Below are positions 1 through 10,689 of a stretch of 64,000 nt of DNA, piece by piece. The stretch comes from Clarkia xantiana subsp. parviflora. Lineage: Eukaryota; Streptophyta; Magnoliopsida; Myrtales; Onagraceae. The first letter of the stretch is position 1. Each line of letters starts with the position of its first letter. The position numbers and the translations under genes were made by a program. Below the pieces are notes generated by a model. That model was not told where the DNA came from. It was given only the letters and a program-made list of their open reading frames with translations, and ran no database searches. The stretch lies in the NCBI GenBank assembly GCA_036873135.1, contig JAPTYO010000003.1:29764763-29828762 (forward strand). Direction: 5' to 3'.

Positions 1-102
1 AATAAATTTTTATGTAAAAATATATGTGGAAACTTTTCAAGTGGCACATCATGTGTCATCTATTTCTGGCTTACTAGACTAATATGGCAAGTTAATACGA
101 AT

Positions 103-192
103 AGAATGCATATATTTTCTTAATATATACTAGTTAAAAATAGTTTCAGAATGCATATATTTTCTTAATATATACTAGTTAAAAATAGTTTC
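103..192. repeat. Two-copy 45 bp tandem repeat
   Basis: The 45 bp unit beginning agaatgcatatatt occurs at 103-147 and again, identical by eye, at 148-192. The identity suggests a recent duplication. No function is apparent. Confidence 0.9.
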
Positions 193-1826
193 CCACACAA
201 AATATGAGCAAATAATATTATATTATAATATAAATTTTAATCTAAGTAAAATTCTGCGTAAATTTAATTTTAAGTGAACTTTGTGCCACGTGTTTGGAGT
301 TTTCACGCTCTCAGTGGACTACGCTCGCGGGGCATCCGGCATTCCCACATCCGGATCAGCCCTCTTTACTTTCAAGATCAGTTCTCGAAGCCTAACTCGC
401 ACTGCGCATACGGACGGAACGGGTCGTGGTTAGGGTCTTTGCCCCTAAGAGCAACTTAACTGGTTTTCGGCCTGCCCTGGCCATCATCAGGAGAGCGGCA
501 TTAGCTCCCGAACCAGTAGGATCCCGAAGGATATGCAACTTCTTAACGATAACAATCAGGACATTGGAAATAAGCCATTGGCTTTCAAGCGACACCCCAT
601 GCTTGGCTTCCAACTACTACTCAACCCTAAAGAACTTTATATACAAAAACTATCTTGAACGTATAGATGCTGGTGTGCTCCAACTTGCACCACTTTTCCA
701 GGTGCGTGACATTTGCATAACCCACTATATATTATATGTTGTGTTATTTATTATAGTCACTAACTATAAACACGGATTGTATATTCATCACAATACGCGC
801 ATATGGGATAATGTGGGAGGTAATATATTAAGAATTAGAGTATAGAAATCCCGGGGTGTGCCTATTTTATCTTCAGTGCCAAATAATTAAATTAAAATTA
901 AATAATTTAAAGAAAAGGGCTAGTACTTTAGGTGGTTATATATCTACAAGTAAGCATTAAGGTCGAGCATTTGATTCGTGAAAAATCATGATAAAGTGTG
1001 ATGCGACAATAGAAAGAATGGGTGAACAAAGTGTTGGTACGATGTATGTAGCGTTGCATGAAGTATATGTGTATGTGGTTGACAGCCAAAACGCACTTTC
1101 TCTAGCATGCTTAATTGCTTGCTTAGTCAGGTATTTTAATTATTTAGTTATATCATCACTATTCTTCCACCAAAATGGCCGGTGGGGCATCCCAAAAAAC
1201 TTAACCATGTGCTTCAACTACTCTCTCTATATTGTATGCACCAAACGCGGTTTATATATTTTGACGAGCGGGTGTGAAAGGCCAAGAGTTACTGTAAATA
1301 ATAACATACATATATATATTTCCCAAATACCCAAGACATTTAAAATATTACAAATATAACAAATTATAATAAAATAACAAAAAATTCACAAAAATTAAAA
1401 AAAAAAAAAAACATAAGAAAAGGCTAAAATATTACAAAACAATGAATATTTCACGCCAGAAATATGTACAACGTCATCATTTTTTATGTAAATTGAATTG
1501 TAGACTAACATAATGATGTATATAGCTACAATTCAAAACATAGTGGTACATTCACAATACAAAAAAAGAAGATGGTGTATTCAGCAACATGATCAAAACA
1601 ATGTGGTTCATTTAACTAATTAATCCTTTATTAAATTCTCATTCAATTTTTCGTTAAATATTAACATAACAATGTTATGTAAATAACTAAATATAAGTAA
1701 GTGGCGTTGATGTGGTAGTTCTTTGTCTAATGAATATGTGCCTCGTTTCTTGGAATAGTAACTGAATGGCAAAAAGAGACACTTGTTACATATTTATTGG
1801 ACAAAGTGGTACCACATCAGAAATCC
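193..1826. other. Intergenic, no gene recognised
   Basis: Mostly AT-rich DNA with many stops. The part from about 275 to 600 is richer in G and C than its surroundings and stays open for 73 codons on the minus strand and 139 on the plus strand, but neither reading resembles a family I know and both look compositionally driven. It may be an old fragment of a transposon or transferred DNA. From about 1300 to 1700 the sequence is A-rich and without structure I can name. Confidence 0.5.
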
Positions 1827-1836
1827 CTATATATAG
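1827..1836 (+). promoter_or_regulatory. TATA box of glycine-rich protein gene
   Basis: The sequence ctatatatag lies 41 bases upstream of the ATG at 1877. This is a normal TATA position for a gene with a short 5' UTR. Confidence 0.7.
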
Positions 1837-1876
1837 TTGCATCGGATGAGAGCTCAAACTCATCACTAAGCTAGAC

Positions 1877-2629
1877 ATGGCTACTACTCTTCTTGTCTTT
1901 AGACTCTTTACTACTCTCTTCCTAGTGTTAGTTTCTCCCCACATTTGTTCCGCCTCTAGGGCTCTCATTTCAGTTGAAGAAAGGGCCAAACTTTTAGCAG
2001 GTCTCTCCGGTGGTGGCGGGGGAGGTTCCGGTGGTGGAGGCGGCCATGCAGCGGTAGCCGGCACTTCTGGCACTGCCTACGCTAGTGGCAGTGGCAGTGG
2101 AAGTGGAGAAGGCGGAGGTTCCGGTGGAGCTTCTGGTGGACACGGTGGTGGAGGTGGCGGAGGAAGTGGTAGTGCAATCGCCTCCGGTGGTGGCAGCACT
2201 GCTTCTGGATATGGAGAAGGTAGTGGTTCTGGATATGGCGGTGGAGCATCTGGGTATGCTGGCGGCGCTGGTGGGGGTGGTGGAGGTGGTGGTGGCGGCG
2301 GTGGAGCTGCAGTCAGTGGCGGAGGTTCCGCTTCCGGAGGTGGTGAAGGAGGTGGCTCCGGTGGTGGGTATGCTGGTGCTGGTGGCCATGGAGGTGGAGG
2401 AGGCAGTGGTGGTGGTGGAGGAGGAGCTTCCGCCGGAGGATCCCATGCAGGTGGGTATGGAAGTGGTGGAGGAGCTGGTGAAGGTGGTGGTGTCGGTGCA
2501 GGTGGCCATGCGGGAGGTGGTGGTGGCGGCTCCGGTGGAGGCGGTGGTGGGGCCTATACTGGTGGTTCCGGCTATGCTAGTGGTTCTGGTAGCGGCGAAG
2601 GTGGCGGCCACGGCGGTGGCAATTACTAG
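1877..2629 (+). CDS. Secreted glycine-rich protein (cell-wall GRP)
   Basis: Intronless gene for 250 residues. Residues 1-26 form a signal peptide: a short N-terminus, then a hydrophobic run rich in Leu, Phe and Val ending near HICSASRA, so the product should be exported to the cell wall. Residues about 27-45 are an ordinary charged segment (ISVEERAKLL). The rest is almost wholly Gly with Ser, Ala, Tyr, His and Glu, in runs such as GGGGGSGGGG, GSGYGGG and GEGGGSGG, typical of class I structural GRPs that lack an RNA-binding domain or Cys-rich tail. It ends GGHGGGNY and then a stop. The ATG is the first after a TATA box. The imperfect GGN repeats also leave long open readings in other frames; these are artefacts. 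Family members often act in wall strengthening and stress response; the precise role here is not known. Confidence 0.85.
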   Translation: MATTLLVFRLFTTLFLVLVSPHICSASRALISVEERAKLLAGLSGGGGGGSGGGGGHAAVAGTSGTAYASGSGSGSGEGGGSGGASGGHGGGGGGGSGSAIASGGGSTASGYGEGSGSGYGGGASGYAGGAGGGGGGGGGGGGAAVSGGGSASGGGEGGGSGGGYAGAGGHGGGGGSGGGGGGASAGGSHAGGYGSGGGAGEGGGVGAGGHAGGGGGGSGGGGGGAYTGGSGYASGSGSGEGGGHGGGNY

Positions 2630-2639
2630 TACAAGCCAT

Positions 2640-3827
2640 CCCTGCTAATCACCTTACCACTATAATGTGGAGACAACCTTTTTTACCCTAAACCTAAATT
2701 TATGTGTCTAAGCAAAAGCAAAAATAAGGACAATGATTTCTCAAGTAATTTACTTGTGTATGGTTTATTATAATATGGACCTCAAGATATGTACACATAA
2801 TGGCTAATGCCCTATTACCACAAGTTGTAATCTTATTTTCCATCCTGAAAGAAATATATAATATGGTAAAGTGTGTATGCATGTCTATACGGACACACAT
2901 TTGATGATTTTTTTTTAGAATGGGTAATACATTAAGTAAAAAACCAATAAGGGATATTTGGATAAAACAAGGTTTTACTCTGCAAAAATATGAGAGATAA
3001 TTACATATAGAGCTGATTTGCTGACCTTACAAAGTAAACAAAAACCGTAATAAACATTTAATATCCAAAAGGGACTCCAAATAAGAAAAATATAATAGTT
3101 CGTGAAGCGGATTTATATGATCTAGAAGAGAAACTATTGTAGAGTATGAAAAAGGAAACTGATTTGTTGTTCACGGCACACACATTAGTTATACAACCCA
3201 ATAAGGACCCTTAAGGTCTACTGATTTGTTATTCACGGCACACACATTATCTATATATATATATATATGAATGTGAACAAAATATACTGCTCTATTAAGT
3301 TCTGTTAAGTTAGATATATATAACACCACCTCTCACTTTTAATAAATTTTTTAGATTTAAAATTAATTATAAAATTTATGAAACTAAATTTTTATTATTG
3401 CATCAAAACAACTTTTTCACTAAAAACGCGGGTTAAAAACGTCAATAAATCGTTTTAGAATAATTTTGCCAAAAAAAAAAAAGCTTTGAATCAATACACA
3501 CGTTTATATGTCCTTTGGCCCCAAAAAAAAAAAAGAAAAAAGATACACACGTTTATACGGTTTATCGATTTATACTATAGTAATATATATATAGATTAGT
3601 TTCCATGTCGTATTCTACATTTCTACTAAATTGAGGTAAGAGCTAGCTTAAATATTCTCTAATGTTAATTAATATTTTTGCCTTTTGGTACCATCGTGAA
3701 TAGCTAGCTAAAGAATTAAGTCCTTGTTTTCATAAAACAATATTGCCGTAAACGACGCCACATTCCCTAGTGAACTCAGGCTCCTACCCTTACACATTTT
3801 CCTTCTAGACAAACCCCCCTATTCTTC
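2640..3827. other. Intergenic, AT-rich
   Basis: Downstream of the GRP gene and upstream of the USP-like gene. A short direct repeat is visible: a phrase containing ctgatttgttgttcacggca near 3160 returns near 3220 with one base changed. Poly(A)-like runs sit at 3470-3540. No gene is seen. Confidence 0.6.
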
Positions 3828-3837
3828 TATAAAAACC
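3828..3837 (+). promoter_or_regulatory. TATA box of USP-like gene
   Basis: ctataaaaac lies 54 bases upstream of the ATG at 3891, after a C-rich stretch. It suggests that this gene, although shortened, still has a core promoter. Confidence 0.6.
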
Positions 3838-3890
3838 CTAGAGCTTCTCCTTACTTGATTCTCCTCTCCGATCACCGATCAGTCTCGACT

Positions 3891-4922
3891 ATGGGTTGGC
3901 TCAGTGATAGGCTCGGAAATGGTGGTCATCATTTGGCGGTGCCGAGGCCTTTCAAGATCAAGAAAGAGTCGATCGAGGAATCGGTTTTCACCAAAGAGTG
4001 CTCGGGTTCGTCGTGTGATGAACCGAGTCATATTGTGATAGTGATGGATGGCATGAGGGATTTCACCACTGAGCCGCTCGAGTGGGCCCTCAAGAACATC
4101 GTCACGCCGGGATGTACGGTCACCATCCTCGGATTCATGCCGTGGTTGAACATTCCTCGTGAGTAACTAAAACTTGTTTAGCTTGCTTCCCAAGTTATCT
4201 CCGATCGATGTGTATGCTAAATTTTAGTAGTGAAGTATAACCCATATCCAGCTGAAAATTTTAATTCTTTAAAATTTTATATTTTGTAACTTGATTTTAT
4301 ATAAAATATATATGTTATATTCGTTTTTATTTCAATTCTTATATTAAAAAAAAAATTTAATCATGGCTTTCGATCCTGGTTACACAGTTTCTTCAAACTT
4401 TTGACCAAATTACAAATTATTATTCAAACTTTAATTTTTTTTTTAAATTTTTTATCTTTAACTTTTAATTTCTGAGAAAATTACTACATCCGCTACAATT
4501 TTCGTCAAACAGAACATAAAATGAACATGTCCTGACAACGTTAAGTCTTTTAATCTGTAACTAAAATGAATTCGGTAATAAATATAAAATATTGCGTTAA
4601 AATACATTTAATTGGACGTTCGATTGAAAAACAACGTTAGAATTGAATGGATATCCAATTAATAGTATTTCTACAATCATTTCAATTTATTGTTACGTAT
4701 TTATCTGATGTGATGCGTAACAATAGTATGTAACTGGTATTTTGAGCACGCAGGTACAATAGAAAGAACACAGAATTCTACACCGGTAGAATCCCATGCA
4801 ATATGGTGATGATGAACGACAGGAGCGAGGCCGACATGATCAAAGGCCGGTCCACGATCGACGTCGGTGATAAATCGCCGGAATCCTTGTTGCCCAAGAA
4901 ACTAGAAAAAGATACCGAATAG
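3891..4922 (+). pseudogene. USP-like (adenine nucleotide alpha hydrolase-like) gene lacking its middle exon(s)
   Basis: Exon 1 (from ATG 3891) encodes the start of a plant USP-like protein: MGWLSDRLG, then beta-strand IVIVMDGM, FTTEPLEWALKNI, TPGCTVTILGFMPWLNIP. The last exon (4754-4922) encodes RKNTEFYTGRIPCNMVMMN, the usual C-terminal motif of the same family. In full-length relatives roughly 60-100 residues lie between; the 590 bases here hold no matching coding sequence. Two donors are possible. GTGAGT at 4159 gives a stop soon after joining. The weaker GTAACT at 4163 keeps the frame and would make a 146-residue protein. So this is either a pseudogene or a miniature gene with both ends but no core. 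The intron contains AT-rich DNA resembling the MITE at 49430-49950, which may mark the event. Start chosen for the conserved MGW and the TATA box. Confidence 0.65.
4390..4730. mobile_element. Partial MITE-like sequence in USP-like intron
   Basis: Shares phrases with 49430-49950, including aaattactacatc followed by a TTTCGTCAAAC-like stretch, and the ATTGGA...CGATTGAAA...CCAATT region. Only part of that longer inverted-repeat element is recognisable. It sits where the missing exons of the USP-like gene should be. Confidence 0.45.
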
Positions 4923-5059
4923 ATCGTCTATATTTCAAGAGAGATCACAACTACCATATAACATAGCATTTGAACAAGAAAAAAAAAATTAGAAAATATG
5001 TATTGACAAAACAACATCGTCCGACACCAATAAGATGTACATTTTTTTGAATTAATAAT

Positions 5060-8000
5060 TCAGACGTTATCGAGTCGTTCTTGAATATCCGACAATATAG
5101 TCGACGCGAAAGAGCTCAGCTTCTTCCCCGTCTCTCCAGCCACCGAAGAGATGCCGTGTATTGCCTATAACATAAGAGGAAAAGTTTGACAAAGACATAA
5201 ATAACTGAATTAACCACCATATATAACTGAATTAACCGTCGCGTAGATTCGACATTACAAAAAAAATACCTGGAAAGAAAGCCGATCCATCAACTCCCCA
5301 GCAGTGATACCAATTACATCGGAGTCGTCGTGTGGAGCAAAAAGCTCAGCGCTCGAAATCGCTTTCGATCCCTATGCACACAAAAATTAACCATTTTCAT
5401 GTTTAATGTTGAAATATAAAGATTAATTCATGCATAGCTTTAAAATTTAAGAACACTTGGTCAAATAGTTACTCTAAAAATCACACAGTATCAGCGTCTG
5501 CATGTTCGAATATTTCAAAATGTTTTTGGTCACAAGTAAGAGCTAAACCATGCACTTCACGTATCACTTAAGATTTTAGTAAAGTTGGTCAATTGATTAG
5601 TTTGAAATTTACACGGTATTCTAGAGCGCATGCTCAAATCTCCACAACGCCACGTTAAACCCAATTTAATTAGCAGAAATAAACATATTTGAAAATGAAA
5701 TATAAAAGTCCCTTACAATTCGGTTTTTTGCCGTTTTCAATAAACGACCAAGAAAAAAAATACTCTAGAAATATTTAAAAGTTTGAGAATAACTGCTTAC
5801 AAAGTTTTAATATTTGCAACTAAATTTTTTTAAAACTCAATAAGACCCTTTTAAAATTTATTGCTTCATGAAAAAATATATTTCTTCACATATCTGATTT
5901 TCTTGCAGTGAATTCGAATAGGGCATGTAAATACGTACCGAAAACTTCTGCAACGAGGCATGCGCCGAATTGTTGGCTTTCTCATTGTCCATAAAGAACT
6001 GCGACGACGAAATGGATCGAGCATTCGCAAACTTCTTTCTTGCTTCATCAGTCTCTTGAACCTGCAAAAAAAATGTATAAACCCTAAATTAACACATGCG
6101 TATATATATATATGTTGTATTATTACATGGGATTGTTTGGTTATAGAAGCAATGCCTTGTTTGTTGAAAGGTACGAGGTTCCTGTCCAGAGACAACCAGT
6201 GTCGAGTCCGACGTCTGAGAATGATTTGGAGGGCTTGAGTGGGGCAACATGTTTCATCATGTCTTGGGCTCGAGGGCCCGACTCGGGTGATTTGGGGTTC
6301 TCGATGTAATCGAACCGGGATCGACCGGAGATGGGTGGCTTCGGAGAGACGATGGGTGAAATTGCGGGAGCCGGATTGGCCGTATCTTCCGGCTTTTGAT
6401 CGTAAAGGTTATCATTCGTCTGCATGTCCCAAATATTACACAATCACGTCAAGTTAGGCTAAATGCAAATAATTATGTATATTACTAATAAAAAAAAATA
6501 AGGATCACAAATAAGTCATAATAATTTATATCAATATTATAATTGAGTTTCGACCCGATTATAGTCTATATATATGGGTCTACTCCTCTGAGTCCCCATC
6601 TAAAAAATCTCGTCAGCCATATCCTCATTGATCTAGACGGGTAACAAGACTAGGCATGTTTGGTTGCGTCTAAATTGTAACATTAAAATGAGTTGTTTTG
6701 GCTTATTAAATATGATATTTACAAAAATAATATGTTGAATTTTTAAATTTAATAAGTATAAAATGTTGGACAAATAATTAACACTAGTAATATTATTAGA
6801 GGTGGGTTCGGGTCGTCCTTATAAAAAATAAAACCCGCTCTCAAATTTTCGGTTTATCGTGCTAACCCCTAGAATTTAGTATTTACCTTCATTTTTATTT
6901 TCTTTCTAAAGTGGTTATCTGACAGTTATTAAATACAAAAATATTAAAAAATGCAACATAATTACGCATATAACCATCGAGACATATTGAAAGAGCGGCG
7001 AGCTGACGTGACATGCTGAGTGGGAATGATGCATGTATGCATCGATTTATTCCTTGCAAGCCACATCAGCTCACCATACCTTACAATAGCAGCGAGGTGA
7101 CGTGGTGAGACTGCCACTTTTTCAAAGTACCCAATGATATATGTATAATTATGTTACATTTATTAACATTTTCATATTGACAACCGTCAAATGACCACTT
7201 TTAGAAAGAAAAAAAAAGTCTAATTTTCTTACATACATATATATGAACCATTTACCATTTTTTTTGCCCGTGTTTAATTATTATTACACGTACCTTAGTG
7301 GTAATCTTTCGAGCACCAAGCCCCCCCGACTTTCCGGCCTTCTTGATTCCAATCTTCTTCTTAACAACACTTGCTGCGACGCAATTAGAGCTGGTCGGTA
7401 AATCAGAGACTCCGGCGACGCCTTCACTTTTCAAGGAGCTCGCTTTTGGAGCTTCCTCGGCGTTAATATCACCGACAGAACTTTCCGTCGACGCTGAATA
7501 ACACGTCTCTCCTGTCGCCATAGTTCGAGCCACCTCTTTCGACAACATTTCCTTGTACATGGCGGCAGCTCTCGACGTGTATTTCGCATCTATTTTCCCT
7601 CCCTCCGTCCACCCGTGCTGCTTAAAGAACACGTGGGCCCGGTTGTTTCCACCGTGGACCATTGCCTTGAGTTGCTCAGGCGTCCACGCGTCCAAATTCG
7701 TCGACCTAACCAAAATATGAAAAGGAAAACAACATTAAGTATACGTATAAGAGCGTATTGAAAATATTTACCCGTATGGTCAAACTTATGAGAAATTCGG
7801 TTAATATGCACGTCTTATTCTTAACATTATATATATAGTGTCGTATTAGGTTTTACCTGACAAAACTTATGTGGACGCCGAGGTTACGATGAGTTGCGGA
7901 GCAATCGATGCAGAGAAAAACCCCGTAAGTGACCGAGGCCCATGTCGGGTTCCTTGCATTGCAATCAAAACATATCTGCAAAAACATGTCAATCTATGGA

Positions 8001-8125
8001 AGAGACACACATGAAAGAACAATAGTCTATGAAGAAATTAAGATAGCTTCTTCAACCTTGTTTTCGGGCTTGGCTTTGAGTTTCTTGAAAATGGCGGTCT
8101 TATCGGAAAGGTCGTCGGACGCCAT
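5060..8125 (-). CDS. ADP-ribosylation factor GTPase-activating protein, AGD8/9/10 type
   Basis: Seven coding exons: 8057-8125, 7857-7975, 7294-7705, 6156-6419, 5939-6061, 5270-5371 and 5060-5164, joining in frame to 397 residues, the usual size for AGD8-10. The ArfGAP domain is N-terminal: C25-x2-C28-x16-C45-x2-C48 binds zinc and R53 in ATHR is the expected catalytic arginine finger; [16 protein letters not shown] follows. The middle is Ser/Ala-rich. The C-terminal half has the family motifs [36 protein letters not shown] and [12 protein letters not shown]. Family members activate Arf GTP hydrolysis at the Golgi in vesicle traffic. All introns are GT-AG except intron 4 (6062-6155), where no GT in the right phase exists and a GC donor after STNK fits both frame and family. 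ATG chosen because [23 protein letters not shown] is the typical start. Confidence 0.88.
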
Positions 8126-8269
8126 TCGATTTGATGAAAGATGAATATTGGTGCAGCAAGATCATCAAATGCAGTCTCGTTAATTCTCAAGTTTAAAGAA
8201 ACCGGAATGTGGTGAAAATGAGCGGCTTTTGCATTATGGGAATGGAAGATTGTCAATTTTGGGGATACT

Positions 8270-8867
8270 ATTTTTAGGGTATGGCTTTCTCGTGGTTAAT
8301 TAGTAAATGAAGAAGATTAACTTTCATCCTCCGTTTAATTTCCATTCTCTCTATTTAGTCAACTATAGATGATGCCCGTTTACTAGTTTTGTATGTTCTC
8401 ATATTTGAATCCAACTATGCAATTTTTGTCACAAATTAAGGGTTAGTAATTGTGCAATTCACTAGCGTGGTGAAATTGGTTCGAGTTTCAATATTGGGCC
8501 ATTGGGTTGCTTGGGCCGATATTGTTCAATTGGCCTCTTGTTGTAGTGTTTTTTTTTTTTTTGTTAATAGTTTTTATTCCTTGTAATAGTTTAGGGTTTG
8601 TTTTTATTTTTCTTTCATGGACTAGTTCCTTCACTTTATATACTCAGGGTTGAACCTGGACATTTAATAGTGTTTAAAATTCCCTTATTAGTGTTTTAAG
8701 GTGAGAGAGTACCAATTGAAGGAACCACTCCCTATGAGCCGCAGTTGCCTGTGTCGTTTTCTTTCTTCCTTTACTTTGTCTCTGCGATCCTTCATCTCCA
8801 CTCTCTTCCACCTCTTCGTGTTCTCTGGTGGCGACTAGGGTTTAGGATCTTATCACAATTAACCAAA
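8270..8867. other. Upstream region of ArfGAP gene
   Basis: Promoter side of the minus-strand AGD gene. It includes a T-run near 8550 and CT-rich sequence at 8755-8830. No TATA box or second gene could be fixed with confidence. Confidence 0.5.
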
Positions 8868-8986
8868 CCATGTCAATGTGGTGTAATAGTTCAGAACGTC
8901 GCCTCTTAACCAAGAGATCACGAGTTCAACACTGTTGAAACCTGCGAATGGATAAATATTCATGACCAACACTTTATTCTTTATAG
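8868..8986 (+). mobile_element. tRNA-derived SINE-like head
   Basis: Contains an A-box-like tggtgtaatagttcag and a B-box-like gagttcaacac about 35 bases later, the spacing of a pol III internal promoter, then a tail gaatggataaatattcatgacc. A similar layout occurs at 55355-55560, and the tail phrase recurs near 14575. This suggests a SINE family in this genome. Confidence 0.5.
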
Positions 8987-9837
8987 GCTGAACTGATGCG
9001 AGTGGAAACTAATTTAGGTGTAGAGCAATTATAATAGAAATATTCACAATCATCAATTTACCATTTAACCTATATGTTAATGTCGTTAACAGGTCATCAA
9101 AAGGCTCATCAATGAAGCACATTGATTCATTTCTGGCACACATTGATCATCATCAAGGAAGTAGCGTTAGCTCCCAAACTAAAAGGTTCTAAATGACATA
9201 TAACGCCTTAATTAACTGATGATATCATGACCTACTCGTTTATGCTCAAAGAGAAAACTATTTGAATACTCTTTACATGCTGACCCGATTCTAGTGAGAA
9301 CTAGTTTTGGTGTAGAGAAATCATGATTGAAATATTCACAGTCATCAATTTATCATTTAACATGTATGTTAATGTCGTTAACATGTCGTTAAAAGGCTCT
9401 TCACTAAAGTATGTTGATTCATTTTCGGCGTACATTTTACCATCATCAAGGAAGTAATGTTAGCTCCCAAACTAAAAGGTTCTCAATGACAAATCACGCC
9501 TTAACTGATGATGTTACGACCTACTCATTTATGCTCAAAGTGAAAACCAATTGAATATCATTTACATGTTGACCCGATGCGAGTAATATTTTAGGTATAG
9601 AGTAAGCATGATAGAAAATTCACAATTATCAATTTACTATTTAACTTATATGTTAATGCCGTTAACAGGTCGACAAAAGGCTCCTCATTAATAATGTTGA
9701 TTCATTTTCGGCGTACACTAACCATAATTAAGGAAGTAACATTATATTAAAAAATTCTAAATGACATATCACGCCTTAACTGACGATGCCACGATCTACT
9801 CGTTAATGCTGAAAGAGAAAACCAATTAAATACCCAT
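8987..9837. repeat. Three-unit ~290 bp tandem repeat
   Basis: Units start at 8987, 9279 and 9568. Each begins with a GCTGA..GATGCGAGT-like phrase and runs through a ttcacaatcatcaattta-like phrase, GTTAATGTCGTTAAC, ATTCATTTTCGGCG, AAGGAAGTA, CTCAAAGAGAAAAC and a final tttacat or similar. The copies have diverged by point changes and small indels; the third is shortest. No reading frame is kept, so this is non-coding duplication. Confidence 0.85.
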
Positions 9838-10137
9838 AGTTGACACCTTTTTGAAAGTGAGGTCTCACGTTAGTCACGATATGAGAAATGGACACTATGC
9901 AAAATAGTCTTAACTATAATATAATGATAGGTTTATTGGCTGTGTACTTTATTTCAACACCTTTGGAATTCTGCAATCATTTGTTCTTTAAATGTACTTT
10001 CATGAGTCCTACAAAATTACAAATCAATTCATTCTTATAGCTCCTTTTAACAGCGCATTACTTGTTGTGAAGTAGTTATGAACTTATGCTACATGACACA
10101 TGTCTTTAATTATGAATTAAATATGAATAAAATTATA
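9838..10137. other. Intergenic, nothing recognised
   Basis: AT-rich single-copy-looking sequence between the tandem repeat and the MITE. No open frame, hairpin or motif stood out. Confidence 0.5.
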
Positions 10138-10146
10138 TTTATATTA

Positions 10147-10680
10147 GGGTTAATAACTAAAAAAAACTATCCAAGATTTACCCTATGTTAAAATTAGGTG
10201 TCTGAAGTTTGAAACGTTAAAATGGACTGTCCCAAGTTTCATTTTTGTTGAAATTTGGTGTCTTTGTGCGTCTTTTCATCTTCATTCCATCATTTTCATC
10301 AACCCACCAACCACTCATAATCCATCGCTCTTTACTTTTCACAAAATCGTCAAATTTTACCTAAAAATTGAACATTAAAAAAAAGTTTCTAGAAGAGTGG
10401 TGTAGAGCCATTTTCCAAGGACAATAGAGCGAGATTTACTTGCCCGGATGTGACCAAATTTTTAGGTGACGGTCCCGGCAAGATGACGAGAAGGGAGTGT
10501 GTATGAGAGCTCGAATTTGACAGACGGTTTCGTCGGAATTGACTTCTCTAAAGTAATCACACCGAGACACCAAATTTCAACAAAAATGAAACTTTGTACA
10601 GTCCATTTTAACATTTCAAACTTCAGACACCTAATTTTAACATAGAGTAAACATTTGACAGTTTTTTTAGTTATTAACCC
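10147..10680. mobile_element. Mutator-type MITE with 9 bp target duplication
   Basis: 534 bp non-autonomous element. Terminal inverted repeats of about 115 bp start gggttaataact and end agttattaaccc, with matching internal phrases such as aattaggtgtctgaagtt on one side and its complement on the other. Both sides are flanked by TTTATATTA (10138-10146 and 10681-10689), a 9 bp target-site duplication as made by Mutator superfamily transposases. It has no coding capacity and must have been moved in trans. Confidence 0.9.
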
Positions 10681-10689
10681 TTTATATTA

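Noticed and set aside
426..1359. Plus-strand readings of 139 and 123 codons
   Set aside because: No recognisable domain, odd composition, no promoter or splice context.
1786..2648. Long open readings on both strands overlapping the glycine-rich gene
   Set aside because: They are by-products of the GGN repeats in the real frame; only the plus-strand reading at 1877 has a signal peptide and TATA box.
6062..6180. Frameshift in the ArfGAP gene between exons 4 and 5
   Set aside because: A GC donor at 6155 restores both phase and family sequence, so a frameshift is not needed.
8987..9837. CRISPR-like array
   Set aside because: The ~290 bp units are long and diverged and the genome is a plant; no short identical repeats with unique spacers exist anywhere in the window.
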